Positions 1 to 7,134 are shown, counted from the first letter of the stretch. The stretch is DNA of 8,964 nucleotides from UBA12026 sp035291405 (GCA_035291405.1 DATDSD010000035.1:1-8964); one strand, 5' to 3'. Program-made: numbers and translations. The notes: generated by a model not told the origin, from the letters alone.

Positions 1-494
1 ATTTGAGTATCACAAAGTTCTTGTGCTTTTCTTATTACATCCAATCTCTCTACGATTATTTTCTGGGCATTTAGGTTTGGAAGTGGAATTTGTAGATTTT
101 CAATTGTCGTTTTGTTTATAGCCTGAAATGTACTTCCTGACGATCCTTCCCAATTATCTTCATGTTGTTTAAGAAGATAATATAAATACCATTGATTAGC
201 TTGCTCTTTTTTGGCCCGAATGGCGCTAAGACCTCTACCAATACATGTTTTTTCTTGAGCTATATTTATCGGGCCAACTGGCGCTCTGACTGAAAGAAGG
301 ATGTCTCTGTTTTCAGCAATTCTTACGGGAACGGAACAATATCTATCGACTTTCGGATACAAATCGCCAAATTCAGCTTTTCCTTGAAAAAACGGTAATC
401 CAACACCTTCATTATTGTAAGTAGATGATGGAGGCGATTGACCCATCAAAATGTCAGCAACTTCTCCTAATTTTTTTGGCCAATTATTTGTCAT
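1..494 (-). CDS. hsdS: Type I restriction-modification specificity subunit HsdS, N-terminal part (runs off the window)
   Basis: HsdS recognises the two halves of the target DNA and docks HsdM and HsdR. I translated 164 codons from the ATG at 492-494 on the minus strand to the window edge. They contain one complete first target-recognition domain (about residues 5-140): a GQSPPSSTYN motif at 18-27, LPFFQGKAEFG at 33-43, LLSVRAPVGP at 66-75 and CIGRGL at 84-89. The start of the central conserved helix follows (IPLPNLNAQKIIVERLD, 136-152). These are standard Type I S-subunit signatures, and TRDs of this GQSPP/QGKA type are widespread; the half-site it reads cannot be told from sequence alone. 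The ATG overlaps the TGA stop of the 227-aa gene (ATGA), so translation is probably coupled. A possible Shine-Dalgarno AAGGA lies at 507-511, 12 nt upstream, a little far. The second TRD and C-terminus are outside the window, so intactness is unknown. Confidence 0.95.
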   Translation of the reverse strand, partial: MTNNWPKKLGEVADILMGQSPPSSTYNNEGVGLPFFQGKAEFGDLYPKVDRYCSVPVRIAENRDILLSVRAPVGPINIAQEKTCIGRGLSAIRAKKEQANQWYLYYLLKQHEDNWEGSSGSTFQAINKTTIENLQIPLPNLNAQKIIVERLDVIRKAQELCDTQ

Positions 495-1174
495 AATGAC
501 TTAATTTCCTTAGATTGTAATTTAATCGCCGTATCATTAAACACGAACAGACTAAAGCCAATTCTATCCTCCTTCAATTGAGGTTGGACATAACAAAATT
601 CTTGAACGATTAAATATTTACTTGTTCCTTCAACGTTTATTTTATAACTTCCTATTAAACTTACACGTTCATCGTCATTAACAATCTTAATATTTACATT
701 TTCTAATAGATATAGGTTTATTAGTCTACCCAGGTTATTTAATGGTAATTCTAAAACTAAGTCATTTTCTGTAACCCGTCCTTTATACACCTTGAACCTA
801 CTCAGATCGTGTATTATAAACCGAATAAAATTCAAAAATTTGTTTTCGTGTAACACAGGTAAATTCTTTATTTGATATAGGTGATTTCCCCGATTATTTT
901 TAAAATGTGCCACACCACTTTCATAGTGATATGTGTATTCATGGAACAGATCAATATTTAATTCTCTTTTTGAGCTGAAAAATGCTTTCAAATCTGGAGG
1001 TTTAATATATTTGGATGTTTTGTGAGTATATATTTTCCTACCAATTAGATCAGGCACCATCACCTTAAAATAATTTTCACCATATTTATCATTACCGTGA
1101 GAAATTTTATAAATTCTGTACAAGTCCCCTTTTTCATTTTTAAGAAAAAGGTTTACTGTTTGTATATTACTCAT
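491..1174 (-). CDS. Unrecognised 227-aa protein encoded between hsdM and hsdS
   Basis: I do not recognise this family. The protein is soluble-looking, with no signal peptide or membrane segment, and seems rich in beta strands with alternating hydrophobic residues (for example 34-50, 136-144, 171-196 and 205-214). The middle holds a histidine-rich stretch, HEYTYHYESGVAH at 78-90, with H78, H83 and H90; a YHxSG-type segment of this sort recurs in other uncharacterised proteins as far as I recall, but I attach no function to it. No nuclease, ATPase or helix-turn-helix motif is visible. The ATG at 1172-1174 sits in the stop codon of the 183-aa gene (TGATG), and its own TGA overlaps the hsdS start, so it is locked into the hsd operon. 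Context suggests an accessory factor of the Type I system, such as a regulator, inhibitor or extra effector. That is inference only. Codon use looks like that of its neighbours. Confidence 0.85.
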   Translation of the reverse strand: MSNIQTVNLFLKNEKGDLYRIYKISHGNDKYGENYFKVMVPDLIGRKIYTHKTSKYIKPPDLKAFFSSKRELNIDLFHEYTYHYESGVAHFKNNRGNHLYQIKNLPVLHENKFLNFIRFIIHDLSRFKVYKGRVTENDLVLELPLNNLGRLINLYLLENVNIKIVNDDERVSLIGSYKINVEGTSKYLIVQEFCYVQPQLKEDRIGFSLFVFNDTAIKLQSKEIKSL

Positions 1175-1725
1175 CAGAGCTTTTTCTCTAAAATTATTGG
1201 GATTATCTTAAGAAAAAGTTCTTTACTAAAATTGATTATCCAAATAAGGATACTTTTAATTTTCTCCCAGTTTTTATCTGTTTTACCTAGCTCTTCTTTT
1301 AATTCACTAAGCTTGTTTTTGCTTTCCTTGTTTTCACCTTGTTCTATTAAATTGTCTATCGTGTAATTAATCTGCAACGACATTTCGTTTTGATTTTTAT
1401 TAAAAATTACAATTCCGGGAGATGTGTTAAAAGTGCTTTCAGAATTAAATCCATATTCTGCTTCTAATTTTCTTATTACTCCCATCATCTGTGATTTGAC
1501 AATTCTTATGTTTGTCATGCTTCTTATTTCAGAATCGGGAATTTTAAAACGAGAATAGTCAGTGTTGGTAACACCTGATAGGTTGTCTACAGAAGAGTTG
1601 TAGTTATCTACGTTAAATTTTGGGATAATATAAGGACCCGCGTTGATTGATTGAGGTAAAGATTCCAAAAATCCTTTTATCTCTCCATAAATGGATCTTA
1701 TTTTCGTTAATTGGATTTCAGCCAT
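1174..1725 (-). CDS. Unrecognised 183-aa protein encoded directly after hsdM, with hydrophobic C-terminal segment
   Basis: No known family could be assigned. Residues 1-95 look mostly helical, with conserved-looking patches IRSIYGEIKGFL at 9-20 and DYSRFKI at 56-62. Residues 103-124 contain short strand-like runs (PGIVIF, SLQINYTI). A charged helix at about 125-150 then leads into a strongly hydrophobic or amphipathic stretch at 157-179 (WIINFSKELFLKIIPIIL at 162-179), ending in EKKL. That tail could be a membrane-seeking helix or a helical oligomerisation segment; the internal K and E make a standard transmembrane helix less certain. The ATG follows the hsdM stop by 3 nt and has one of the few good Shine-Dalgarno motifs in the window. 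The stop overlaps the start of the 227-aa gene by one base (TGATG). The two genes look like a co-translated pair, possibly a sensor/effector or toxin/control pair within the restriction locus; function is not shown by the sequence. Confidence 0.85.
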   Translation of the reverse strand: MAEIQLTKIRSIYGEIKGFLESLPQSINAGPYIIPKFNVDNYNSSVDNLSGVTNTDYSRFKIPDSEIRSMTNIRIVKSQMMGVIRKLEAEYGFNSESTFNTSPGIVIFNKNQNEMSLQINYTIDNLIEQGENKESKNKLSELKEELGKTDKNWEKIKSILIWIINFSKELFLKIIPIILEKKL

Positions 1726-1728
1726 ACT

Positions 1729-3240
1729 CTATATTCCTTTTATTAACAACTTTTCAATTTTTATCCTTAAATCTTTATATTCCAAATCTATGCTATCTAT
1801 TTCTTTTAATATTTCACTTGGTTCTCTGAGGTTTTGTTTATCTCCACCCGACTCTGGCTTGTACGTACTTGAACTTAGGATAAAATCATTTTCTTTGACT
1901 CTATTAACATTCACAATCCAGCTCTGTTCTGATACTTTTCTTTCTGGCCATTTGGAAAGAAGATCGGGAAGATCATTTTTGAATGGATCGGGCTTTCTAT
2001 TGGTTCCCTTTGTATATCCATCACTTTCAACTTCATAAAACCAAACTCTTCGTGTGGGTTTACCCGTATTTTTGAATATTAGGAAGCTTGTTTTTACTCC
2101 TGCGTATGGATTAAAAACTCCTTGAGGAAGTGAAACCACAGCTTGCAGTTCCATTTTCTTCAATAATAGCTTTCTTAATGCAACACCCGATCTATTTCTG
2201 CCAAAAAGTAAGCCTTCATTTACAATTACTCCACAAGTTCCACCAAACTTCAAAGACTCAATCATTAGCCCCACAAAAAGAATTGAAGAATCTTTTGCTT
2301 TAACCGGCAAAACAGTTCTAAGTCTCTCAAGAGACACTTCTCCCGCGAATGGTGGATTGGCAAGAACTACGTCCCAATTCATTTCTTCCTCGGCATCCGC
2401 TCCTCCTGCAAGAGAATCTCTTCTATAAACATTTTTAGCCGCAAGCCCATGAAGAAGCATGTTCATAATTGCAATTTTTATACTGTCAGGAGAAACGTCA
2501 AAACCCCAGAAGGTACTTTCTTGTAAGGTGTTCCAGTCTTTTTCTCCCAATAAATCTCCTTTACCTTTTTGATACTTATCTCCATTATCTGACGTAATTT
2601 CTTCCAGAGTTGTTTTTGAATTCTGAGATTTAATATGTTCATAGGCTGCGAGTACAAAGCCAGCGGTTCCACAAGCAGGATCACAGATCCTTTGTCCCAA
2701 TTTAGGATCAACCATCTTTACAATCGTTCTAATAATGTGTCTTGGGGTTCTAAATGATCCAATTCTTCCAGCAGTTGTCAACCTTGCAGTTAAATGCTCG
2801 TACATGTCTCCTTTTACGTCAATATCAATTTTGTTAAATTCGATCTTGCTAATGACGTCTACAACCTCCGAGAGAAGAATTGCGTCGGGAATTAAAAATC
2901 TGACTTCTTGAAAGAACTTTTTAACATCTTCATGATTTTGAATTCCACTCTGAAAAAAAGTTATTAGTTCATCTCTAACAAACTTAAACATTGATTGCGT
3001 GTCCGGCATTTTAGACCAGACAGACCATCTAAACTTCTCATTTTTCCCGTCAAATATAGATTTGTAAGGTTTCTTCATCATTTTTGCGGCTTGAATCCTG
3101 TCGTTCTCTTGTTCCTCTAACATCTTGGCAAAGAAAAGAAAGCTTATTTGTTCAATATAGGCAGTTGGTGCAACTATTCCGTTTGCGAAGAATTTATCGG
3201 CAAGTCTATCGACTGTATTTAATAATTCGTCCTTTGTCAT
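1729..3240 (-). CDS. hsdM: Type I restriction-modification DNA adenine methyltransferase HsdM
   Basis: HsdM transfers a methyl group from SAM to N6 of adenine in the site chosen by HsdS, protecting host DNA; the holoenzyme is M2S1, or R2M2S1 for cutting. From the ATG at 3238-3240 the product is 503 aa, a normal length. The N-terminal helical HsdM domain (about 1-140) begins MTKDELLNTVDRLADKF. The SAM-binding motif I is DPACGTAGF at 187-195, preceded by FRTPRHI at 163-169, and the catalytic motif IV is NPPF at 295-298. All key residues are present, so it should be active. A longer reading from GTG at 3262-3264 adds eight residues and overlaps hsdR; I prefer the ATG, because the family N-terminus aligns there and the gap to the hsdR TGA is then 4 nt. 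It is followed by two unknown genes rather than directly by hsdS. Confidence 0.96.
   Translation of the reverse strand: MTKDELLNTVDRLADKFFANGIVAPTAYIEQISFLFFAKMLEEQENDRIQAAKMMKKPYKSIFDGKNEKFRWSVWSKMPDTQSMFKFVRDELITFFQSGIQNHEDVKKFFQEVRFLIPDAILLSEVVDVISKIEFNKIDIDVKGDMYEHLTARLTTAGRIGSFRTPRHIIRTIVKMVDPKLGQRICDPACGTAGFVLAAYEHIKSQNSKTTLEEITSDNGDKYQKGKGDLLGEKDWNTLQESTFWGFDVSPDSIKIAIMNMLLHGLAAKNVYRRDSLAGGADAEEEMNWDVVLANPPFAGEVSLERLRTVLPVKAKDSSILFVGLMIESLKFGGTCGVIVNEGLLFGRNRSGVALRKLLLKKMELQAVVSLPQGVFNPYAGVKTSFLIFKNTGKPTRRVWFYEVESDGYTKGTNRKPDPFKNDLPDLLSKWPERKVSEQSWIVNVNRVKENDFILSSSTYKPESGGDKQNLREPSEILKEIDSIDLEYKDLRIKIEKLLIKGI
1735..1740 (-). promoter_or_regulatory. Ribosome binding site of the 183-aa gene
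   Basis: The minus strand reads AAAGGA here, 9 nt before the ATG at 1723-1725 and inside the last codons of hsdM. It supports that start and independent ribosome loading on this gene. It stands out because most starts in the window lack such a motif. Confidence 0.6.
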
Positions 3241-3244
3241 CTTC

Positions 3245-5467
3245 TCAGATAAAAATAGTTTCACTCAACTCATCTAAAACTTCTATAAGATTTTCTTCAC
3301 CAAATAAAGAAATTGCGAGTTGAAGTCCACCCTGATCAGAAAAGGGTGGTTTCGTAAAATCCTCTGCATCAATTTTTTCATCCCCGGCAACGAATCTATC
3401 TCTAAGCTGAGCTAATAATCTCGTTTGCTGAGGTGTGAAGTTTTTCTGTCTAAGCCAAGAGGAGTAAACATCTTCTATTCTTTCTTTTTTGGTTGGAAAT
3501 TTATATTTATCAAACACGGCCTTAATAAAATCTACTACGGATCCGGTAGGTTCTTTATAGGCTTCTTGCAAATTTTCTTGATTAAAATAATATTCAGGAG
3601 AGTTTAATTTCTCGATTAGTTTTTGAATTTCTTCGCTGGTTAAAACTTTATCACCCAGAATTTTTTGAACCACCGGTTCCGTTTTCATTGACTTAACCGT
3701 TTCTACAAATTTTTCTGTATAGGTTTTTCTGTCAATTGCCATTCCCTCAGGTCCAACATTAATTGTTTCTCTTGATGTAATCTCATCAGAAACCTCACTT
3801 TCCGGAACAATTATGAAATCAAACGGTTTCCTTTTTCTTGCTTCCTCAACTTGTTTACTAAAGTCTGACGGAAGAAACTTTTCTCCTGGAATTGCATCCG
3901 CAAGCATCGGATCGTTAAACCTTGAAGCGTTATCGACAAAATCATAAACCAAGAAGCTGGTTTTATTAATATTGGGGTCTAGACGAGAACCCCTGCCTCT
4001 AATTTGTTGATAAAGAATTGCAGAAACTGTAGGCCTCATCATTACAATATTCTCGACGCTTGGAGCATCAATTCCCGTATCAAGCATTCCAACTGAGATA
4101 AGACAAATTGGAAAAGCTTGTTTTTTAAAATCTGCTAGTATTTGATCGGAATTTTGAGTGTCAGAAGTAATTATTTTGGCATATTCACCTTTATATTCCG
4201 GAAAAACTGCATCAAAATGTTCCTTTAGTTGGGCCGCATGATTTTTGGTAACTGCAAAAACCAAAGTTTTTCTTGGATGAGTTCCTCCTAATTGAGTCTC
4301 GTGAAGCCTAAATTCTTCAACCATTAGTCTATTTCTTGAACGAATTGTAATTTTCCTTTCGAGATCCGATGGTTTATAGTCAACTCCGTCATAATTAACA
4401 CCCTGAACCGTAATTCTTGTTTTAGCAAGGTAGATATTATATTTTGCTAAGAAACCGTCCTTAATTCCGCCAACAATGTCATAAGCAAACGTAGGTTCAC
4501 CGCTTTTTGAGGCATGATTCCAACAATCATAGAATTCATAAGTGTTACGAACAAGCTTTTTCTCTTTTTCATTAAAATACTCATAATGGCCTAAATTGGG
4601 TGTTGCCGTTAGACCAATCTGTAAAGCATCAAAATGGTTTAATAAATCTCTATAAATATTGTAAATCGACCTATGACATTCATCGGTTATGACAACATCA
4701 AAATGACCTGGAGAAAATCTTTCAAGCTGGGAAGCAATTGTTGGCAGGGTACCGATAACTATTCTGCCCAGTTCTTTTGGTTTGCCCCCATACCATACTT
4801 TTGGTTCATAACCTTTCAAATATTCTGCTAGGACTTCTTTAGCTTGTTCTGCAAGATTTTTACGGTCAACAAGAAATAAAACTTTTTGAGTTAGACCCGC
4901 TTCAAACAACCTTTTCAAAATTATTGCAATTGTCAGTGTTTTTCCTGTTCCTGTAGCCATTTCAATAAGCATCCTTCTTTTTCCTTTCGAAATAGCTTTA
5001 TCTACAGCCAGAACCGCCTCCTTTTGATATGGTCTTACTCTAATATCTTTGTTGAAATGATAGAAGTTTTCAGGGATGGGAATTTCTTCTAGGGGTTTTG
5101 ATTGTTTCGATAAGACATTTCTTCTTTCTAGGTCATCTCTACCATAGAATGAATCTATTTGTCTTGCATTTGAATTTTTATAATCCCAGAAGAATATTGT
5201 TTCTCCATTGGAGAGAAATATAAACGGGGCGTCGATTGATTTAGCGTACTCTTTTGCTTGTTCTTGAGCTAAGTTTGGATTTACTGAAAATTTTTTGGCC
5301 TCAATTACTGCTAGAGGCCTGCTTCTTGAATCTAAAAGAAGATAATCTGCACGACCATCAGCCGCCGGTTCTTCTGTGGAAACTTGGCTCTTATCTTCAA
5401 TACTCCAACCGGCCTCTCTAAGAAGTCTGTCAATTACAATTCTAGAATCAGTTTCGACTGTTCGCAT
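3245..5467 (-). CDS. hsdR: Type I restriction endonuclease motor/nuclease subunit HsdR (EcoEI-like)
   Basis: HsdR translocates DNA past the bound M2S complex using ATP and cleaves at a distance when the site is unmethylated. The 740-aa product has the HSDR_N nuclease domain first: D41 and the E56-A-K58 pair form the PD-(D/E)xK centre. An SF2 helicase follows, with Walker A ATGTGKT (171-177), DECH (262-265), LTATP (286-290), MLDTGID (461-467) and motif VI QQIRGRGSR (487-495). The C-terminus (about 570-740, with a PFSDQGGL segment) resembles the EcoEI_R_C domain, and the length fits that shorter HsdR group rather than the 1000-aa EcoKI/EcoR124 types. All catalytic motifs are intact. The ATG at 5465-5467 is preferred over an adjacent in-frame TTG. 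There is no Shine-Dalgarno, and 51 bp separate it from the upstream pyrophosphatase-like gene, so a promoter of its own is possible. Alternative: a stand-alone DEAD/DEAH helicase, unlikely next to hsdM and hsdS. Confidence 0.96.
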   Translation of the reverse strand: MRTVETDSRIVIDRLLREAGWSIEDKSQVSTEEPAADGRADYLLLDSRSRPLAVIEAKKFSVNPNLAQEQAKEYAKSIDAPFIFLSNGETIFFWDYKNSNARQIDSFYGRDDLERRNVLSKQSKPLEEIPIPENFYHFNKDIRVRPYQKEAVLAVDKAISKGKRRMLIEMATGTGKTLTIAIILKRLFEAGLTQKVLFLVDRKNLAEQAKEVLAEYLKGYEPKVWYGGKPKELGRIVIGTLPTIASQLERFSPGHFDVVITDECHRSIYNIYRDLLNHFDALQIGLTATPNLGHYEYFNEKEKKLVRNTYEFYDCWNHASKSGEPTFAYDIVGGIKDGFLAKYNIYLAKTRITVQGVNYDGVDYKPSDLERKITIRSRNRLMVEEFRLHETQLGGTHPRKTLVFAVTKNHAAQLKEHFDAVFPEYKGEYAKIITSDTQNSDQILADFKKQAFPICLISVGMLDTGIDAPSVENIVMMRPTVSAILYQQIRGRGSRLDPNINKTSFLVYDFVDNASRFNDPMLADAIPGEKFLPSDFSKQVEEARKRKPFDFIIVPESEVSDEITSRETINVGPEGMAIDRKTYTEKFVETVKSMKTEPVVQKILGDKVLTSEEIQKLIEKLNSPEYYFNQENLQEAYKEPTGSVVDFIKAVFDKYKFPTKKERIEDVYSSWLRQKNFTPQQTRLLAQLRDRFVAGDEKIDAEDFTKPPFSDQGGLQLAISLFGEENLIEVLDELSETIFI

Positions 5468-5474
5468 CAAGTAT

Positions 5475-5480
5475 ATTTTA
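5475..5480 (-). promoter_or_regulatory. Possible -10 element just ahead of hsdR
   Basis: The minus strand reads TAAAAT (one mismatch to TATAAT), ending 7 nt before the hsdR ATG, in the only sizeable gap of the minus-strand run (5468-5518). No convincing -35 box is present 16-18 nt upstream. If real, the transcript would start at or next to the ATG, giving the restriction genes a promoter separate from the two housekeeping genes upstream. In AT-rich DNA such hexamers also arise by chance. Confidence 0.3.
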
Positions 5481-5518
5481 CTACTCGCGGAGCTAATTTG
5501 CGATGGAATCCTTTGAAG

Positions 5519-5866
5519 TTACAGCAATTTTCTCAAAATCACATGCTTAAAATACTTTTCTTGAAATTCAACTAACTTTTCTATTTCTTCATCTGAAAAA
5601 TCTTCACCGTTTGGAGTAACCACTAACTTGTCGTCATTGTCATTTGTTCTATGAATTACGGCAATACAAACCCCTATTATTTTATCACTCGGTTTGTCTA
5701 TTCCTAAAACATATACATCCTGCTCTTCCCCATCAGGAGATTTTGTATTTGGAATATAGCCGTAATTAACTTCGTAAATAAAACCATGTTGAGGGTGTTT
5801 TGAACCGAGGGGTCTATCAATAACAACATTTACTTTCTGACCTAAAAAACCTAATGAATTAACCAT
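5519..5866 (-). CDS. Small inorganic-pyrophosphatase-family protein
   Basis: This 115-aa protein matches the soluble inorganic pyrophosphatase fold (PF00719), which hydrolyses pyrophosphate to phosphate in the cytoplasm with Mg2+. Visible landmarks are VIDRPLGSKHP (15-25), NYGYIP (34-39), DGEEQDVYVLG (45-55) and IAVIHRTNDNDDKLVV (68-83). It belongs to a short subgroup (about 110-120 aa) that I recall from many bacteria. It is much shorter than the roughly 175-aa E. coli enzyme and differs at metal sites: the DGDPVD signature reads DGEEQD, so the second aspartate (D67 in E. coli numbering) is E47, and the position of D97 appears to be R73. D78 and K80 keep the D102/K104 pair. Pyrophosphatase activity is therefore likely by family but not certain; another phosphoanhydride may be the substrate. 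Its ATG follows the TAA of the histidine phosphatase with no gap, implying one operon. Confidence 0.85.
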   Translation of the reverse strand: MVNSLGFLGQKVNVVIDRPLGSKHPQHGFIYEVNYGYIPNTKSPDGEEQDVYVLGIDKPSDKIIGVCIAVIHRTNDNDDKLVVTPNGEDFSDEEIEKLVEFQEKYFKHVILRKLL

Positions 5867-6490
5867 TTAAATATGAGAGGTATCATTCCAGTTGACAAGA
5901 GTCCACCCCCATTTGTCTATATATTCGCAAACAGTAATTCCGGTATTTTTAAGCCATAAATGCTCTCTTAATTGTAAAAATATTTCCGGAGTTAAACTTT
6001 TCCCAAATATTGCTTTACAGATGATCATTTTTATCATGGTTGCGTGGGACACACATAATACGTTTTGCTCTTTGTGATGCAGGAGTAGGTGTTCAAGTAC
6101 TCCTTTTGCTCTTTTATTTAGTTCTTCAAAAGTTTCCTCGTCTGAATAACGCTCATTTCCTCTAAGAAATTCCTTTCTGGCTAATTCTCTAATTTCCAAA
6201 ATCTTTTTATCCTCTGCCAATTTCCCCCAGATTTCACTGGGATTTCTTATTTCTTTCAAGTTTTCCCAAGACTCAACCTGAATTTTTAACTTATCGGAAA
6301 TTATTTCCGCTGTTTGTATTGCCCTAATCATTGGGCTTGAGTAGATACTGTCGATTTTATGTTTTTTAAGTCTTTCGGCAAGAACCTGACCTTGTTTAAT
6401 TCCTTCTTCGGAGAGGGGAACTTCCGGGCCTTGATGAAGCCCTTTTTTGTTTCCTTCAGATTCCCCGTGTCTTACAAAATAAATTATCAT
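5867..6490 (-). CDS. Histidine phosphatase superfamily protein (phosphoglycerate-mutase-like), minus-strand copy
   Basis: The 207-aa product has the two-histidine phosphatase core. The RHG motif at 7-9 carries the phosphate-accepting H8; R56 lies in SSPMIRAIQTA (51-61), E80 is the likely proton donor in LKEIRN, and H149 is in SHATMIK. These enzymes remove phosphate through a phosphohistidine intermediate. Members act on sugar phosphates, nucleotides or cobalamin precursors, and the substrate cannot be named here; no cobalamin genes are nearby. I chose the ATG at 6488-6490 because an AGG lies 7 nt upstream at 6498-6500, whereas a TTG two codons earlier would sit on top of that motif. It is the first gene of the minus-strand run and is joined directly to the pyrophosphatase-like gene (TAA then ATG), a sensible pairing of phosphate-releasing enzymes. 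It diverges from a second, clearly different histidine phosphatase. Confidence 0.92.
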   Translation of the reverse strand: MIIYFVRHGESEGNKKGLHQGPEVPLSEEGIKQGQVLAERLKKHKIDSIYSSPMIRAIQTAEIISDKLKIQVESWENLKEIRNPSEIWGKLAEDKKILEIRELARKEFLRGNERYSDEETFEELNKRAKGVLEHLLLHHKEQNVLCVSHATMIKMIICKAIFGKSLTPEIFLQLREHLWLKNTGITVCEYIDKWGWTLVNWNDTSHI

Positions 6491-6501
6491 TTTCAAACCT
6501 A

Positions 6502-6530
6502 ATATTATCTTAGATATATGTTAAACTCAA
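6502..6530 (-). promoter_or_regulatory. Candidate promoter for the minus-strand phosphatase/pyrophosphatase operon
   Basis: Within the 46-bp divergent spacer the minus strand reads TTGAGT (6525-6530), a 17-nt spacer, and TAATAT (6502-6507). Each box matches the sigma-70 consensus at four of six bases with ideal spacing. An overlapping GATAAT offers a better -10 but a 15-nt spacer. Either choice leaves a leader of only a few bases before the ATG at 6490, so the AGG motif may not be fully transcribed. Moderate to weak evidence. Confidence 0.4.
6522..6527 (+). promoter_or_regulatory. Possible -10 element of the plus-strand operon
   Basis: TAAACT, preceded by TGT (extended -10 style TGn), ends 9 nt before the ATG at 6537. 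There is no Shine-Dalgarno between them and no clear -35. If used, the transcript would begin 2-3 nt before the start codon. It overlaps the spacer of the opposite-strand promoter candidate, so the two directions would compete for polymerase. Confidence 0.3.
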
Positions 6531-6536
6531 ATCGAA

Positions 6537-7133
6537 ATGAATACTTTTTATTTAATCAGACACGGACAGAAAGTGGGAGAATCCGGAGATCCCGGACTTA
6601 CCGAATTAGGAAAAGAGCAAGCAGAAAAAACAGCCGAGTTTTTAAAAGATAGGAAGATTATTAAAATTTATTCTAGTACTTTCGCAAGAACTAAAGAAAC
6701 CGCAGAGATTATTAATAAAATCCTAAAAGTCGCGATTGTTTTTGACGACAGATTAAGGGAAAGAATGAATTGGGGTTCAATTCCTAACCAAACATTAGAA
6801 GAATTTTTGAAAGAGTGGGAATACTCTAACTTCCATAGAGAGTTTAAACCTAAAGTAGGTCATTCTTCACTACAATCAGGAAAAGATGCACTTGATGTAA
6901 TATCTGAGATATCAACATCCCTCCCCGATTCCAATGTTGCCATAATCACCCACGGAGGAGTTATTTGTGATTTATTGAGAAATTTATTTTCAGATAACGA
7001 ACTTAGAAAATTTATATCAGACTTTCCTGAACAATTGGATAAATTGATTAAAGAATGCTCAATAACAACACTTATTAAAAATAATACTGGATTTACTTTG
7101 AAAGAAATTGGGGCAGTTAATCATCTTGTATAA
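6537..7133 (+). CDS. Histidine phosphatase superfamily protein, plus-strand copy
   Basis: This 198-aa protein is a second two-histidine phosphatase. IRHG at 7-10 supplies the nucleophile H9, R51 lies in SSTFARTKETA (46-56), E75 in RLRERMNWG (72-80) is the probable acid, and H139 is in ITHGG. The RHGQK start and the RERMNWG segment differ from the minus-strand copy, and overall similarity is limited to the motifs, so this is not a recent duplicate. Substrate unknown; broad phosphomonoesterase activity is typical of the superfamily. The ATG at 6537 begins the family N-terminus directly, with no Shine-Dalgarno ahead. It heads a four-gene operon with a methyltransferase and two Nudix hydrolases; the next ATG is 7 nt beyond its TAA. 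Its last codons contain the -10-like TATAAT of the next gene. Confidence 0.92.
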   Translation: MNTFYLIRHGQKVGESGDPGLTELGKEQAEKTAEFLKDRKIIKIYSSTFARTKETAEIINKILKVAIVFDDRLRERMNWGSIPNQTLEEFLKEWEYSNFHREFKPKVGHSSLQSGKDALDVISEISTSLPDSNVAIITHGGVICDLLRNLFSDNELRKFISDFPEQLDKLIKECSITTLIKNNTGFTLKEIGAVNHLV

Positions 7134-7134
7134 T
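7129..7134 (+). promoter_or_regulatory. Perfect -10 hexamer 6 nt before the methyltransferase ATG
   Basis: TATAAT overlaps the stop codon of the upstream phosphatase gene and ends 6 nt before the ATG at 7141, placing the expected transcription start at the A of the start codon. No Shine-Dalgarno is present. The -35 side is poor: the nearest candidate, TTGGGG at 7108-7113, gives a 15-nt spacer. This is the best candidate in the window for an internal leaderless promoter. Confidence 0.4.

Noticed and set aside
491..1174. Alternative genetic code (TGA as glycine or tryptophan)
   Set aside because: TGA ends hsdR and both unknown genes exactly where the next start begins, and tryptophan positions use TGG.
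1097..1366. Plus-strand open frame of 89 codons rich in hydrophobic residues
   Set aside because: It is antisense to both unknown hsd-linked genes, has low-complexity F/I/L/S composition expected from the complement of AT-rich coding DNA, and has no ribosome binding site.
1691..2038. Plus-strand open frame of 115 codons
   Set aside because: It lies opposite the 3' part of hsdM, whose protein family is certain; no recognisable motif.
2478..2711. Minus-strand out-of-frame reading inside hsdM
   Set aside because: It overlaps the SAM-binding region of hsdM in another frame; a shadow, not a frameshift, because the hsdM frame is continuous.
3241..3264. GTG start extending HsdM by eight residues
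   Set aside because: It overlaps hsdR and has no better ribosome binding site; the HsdM family N-terminus aligns with the ATG at 3240.
5468..5518. Terminator or attachment site between the pyrophosphatase-like gene and hsdR
   Set aside because: I found only short imperfect palindromes (GGATTCC, GCTCCGC near GCGG) and no T-run or direct repeat.
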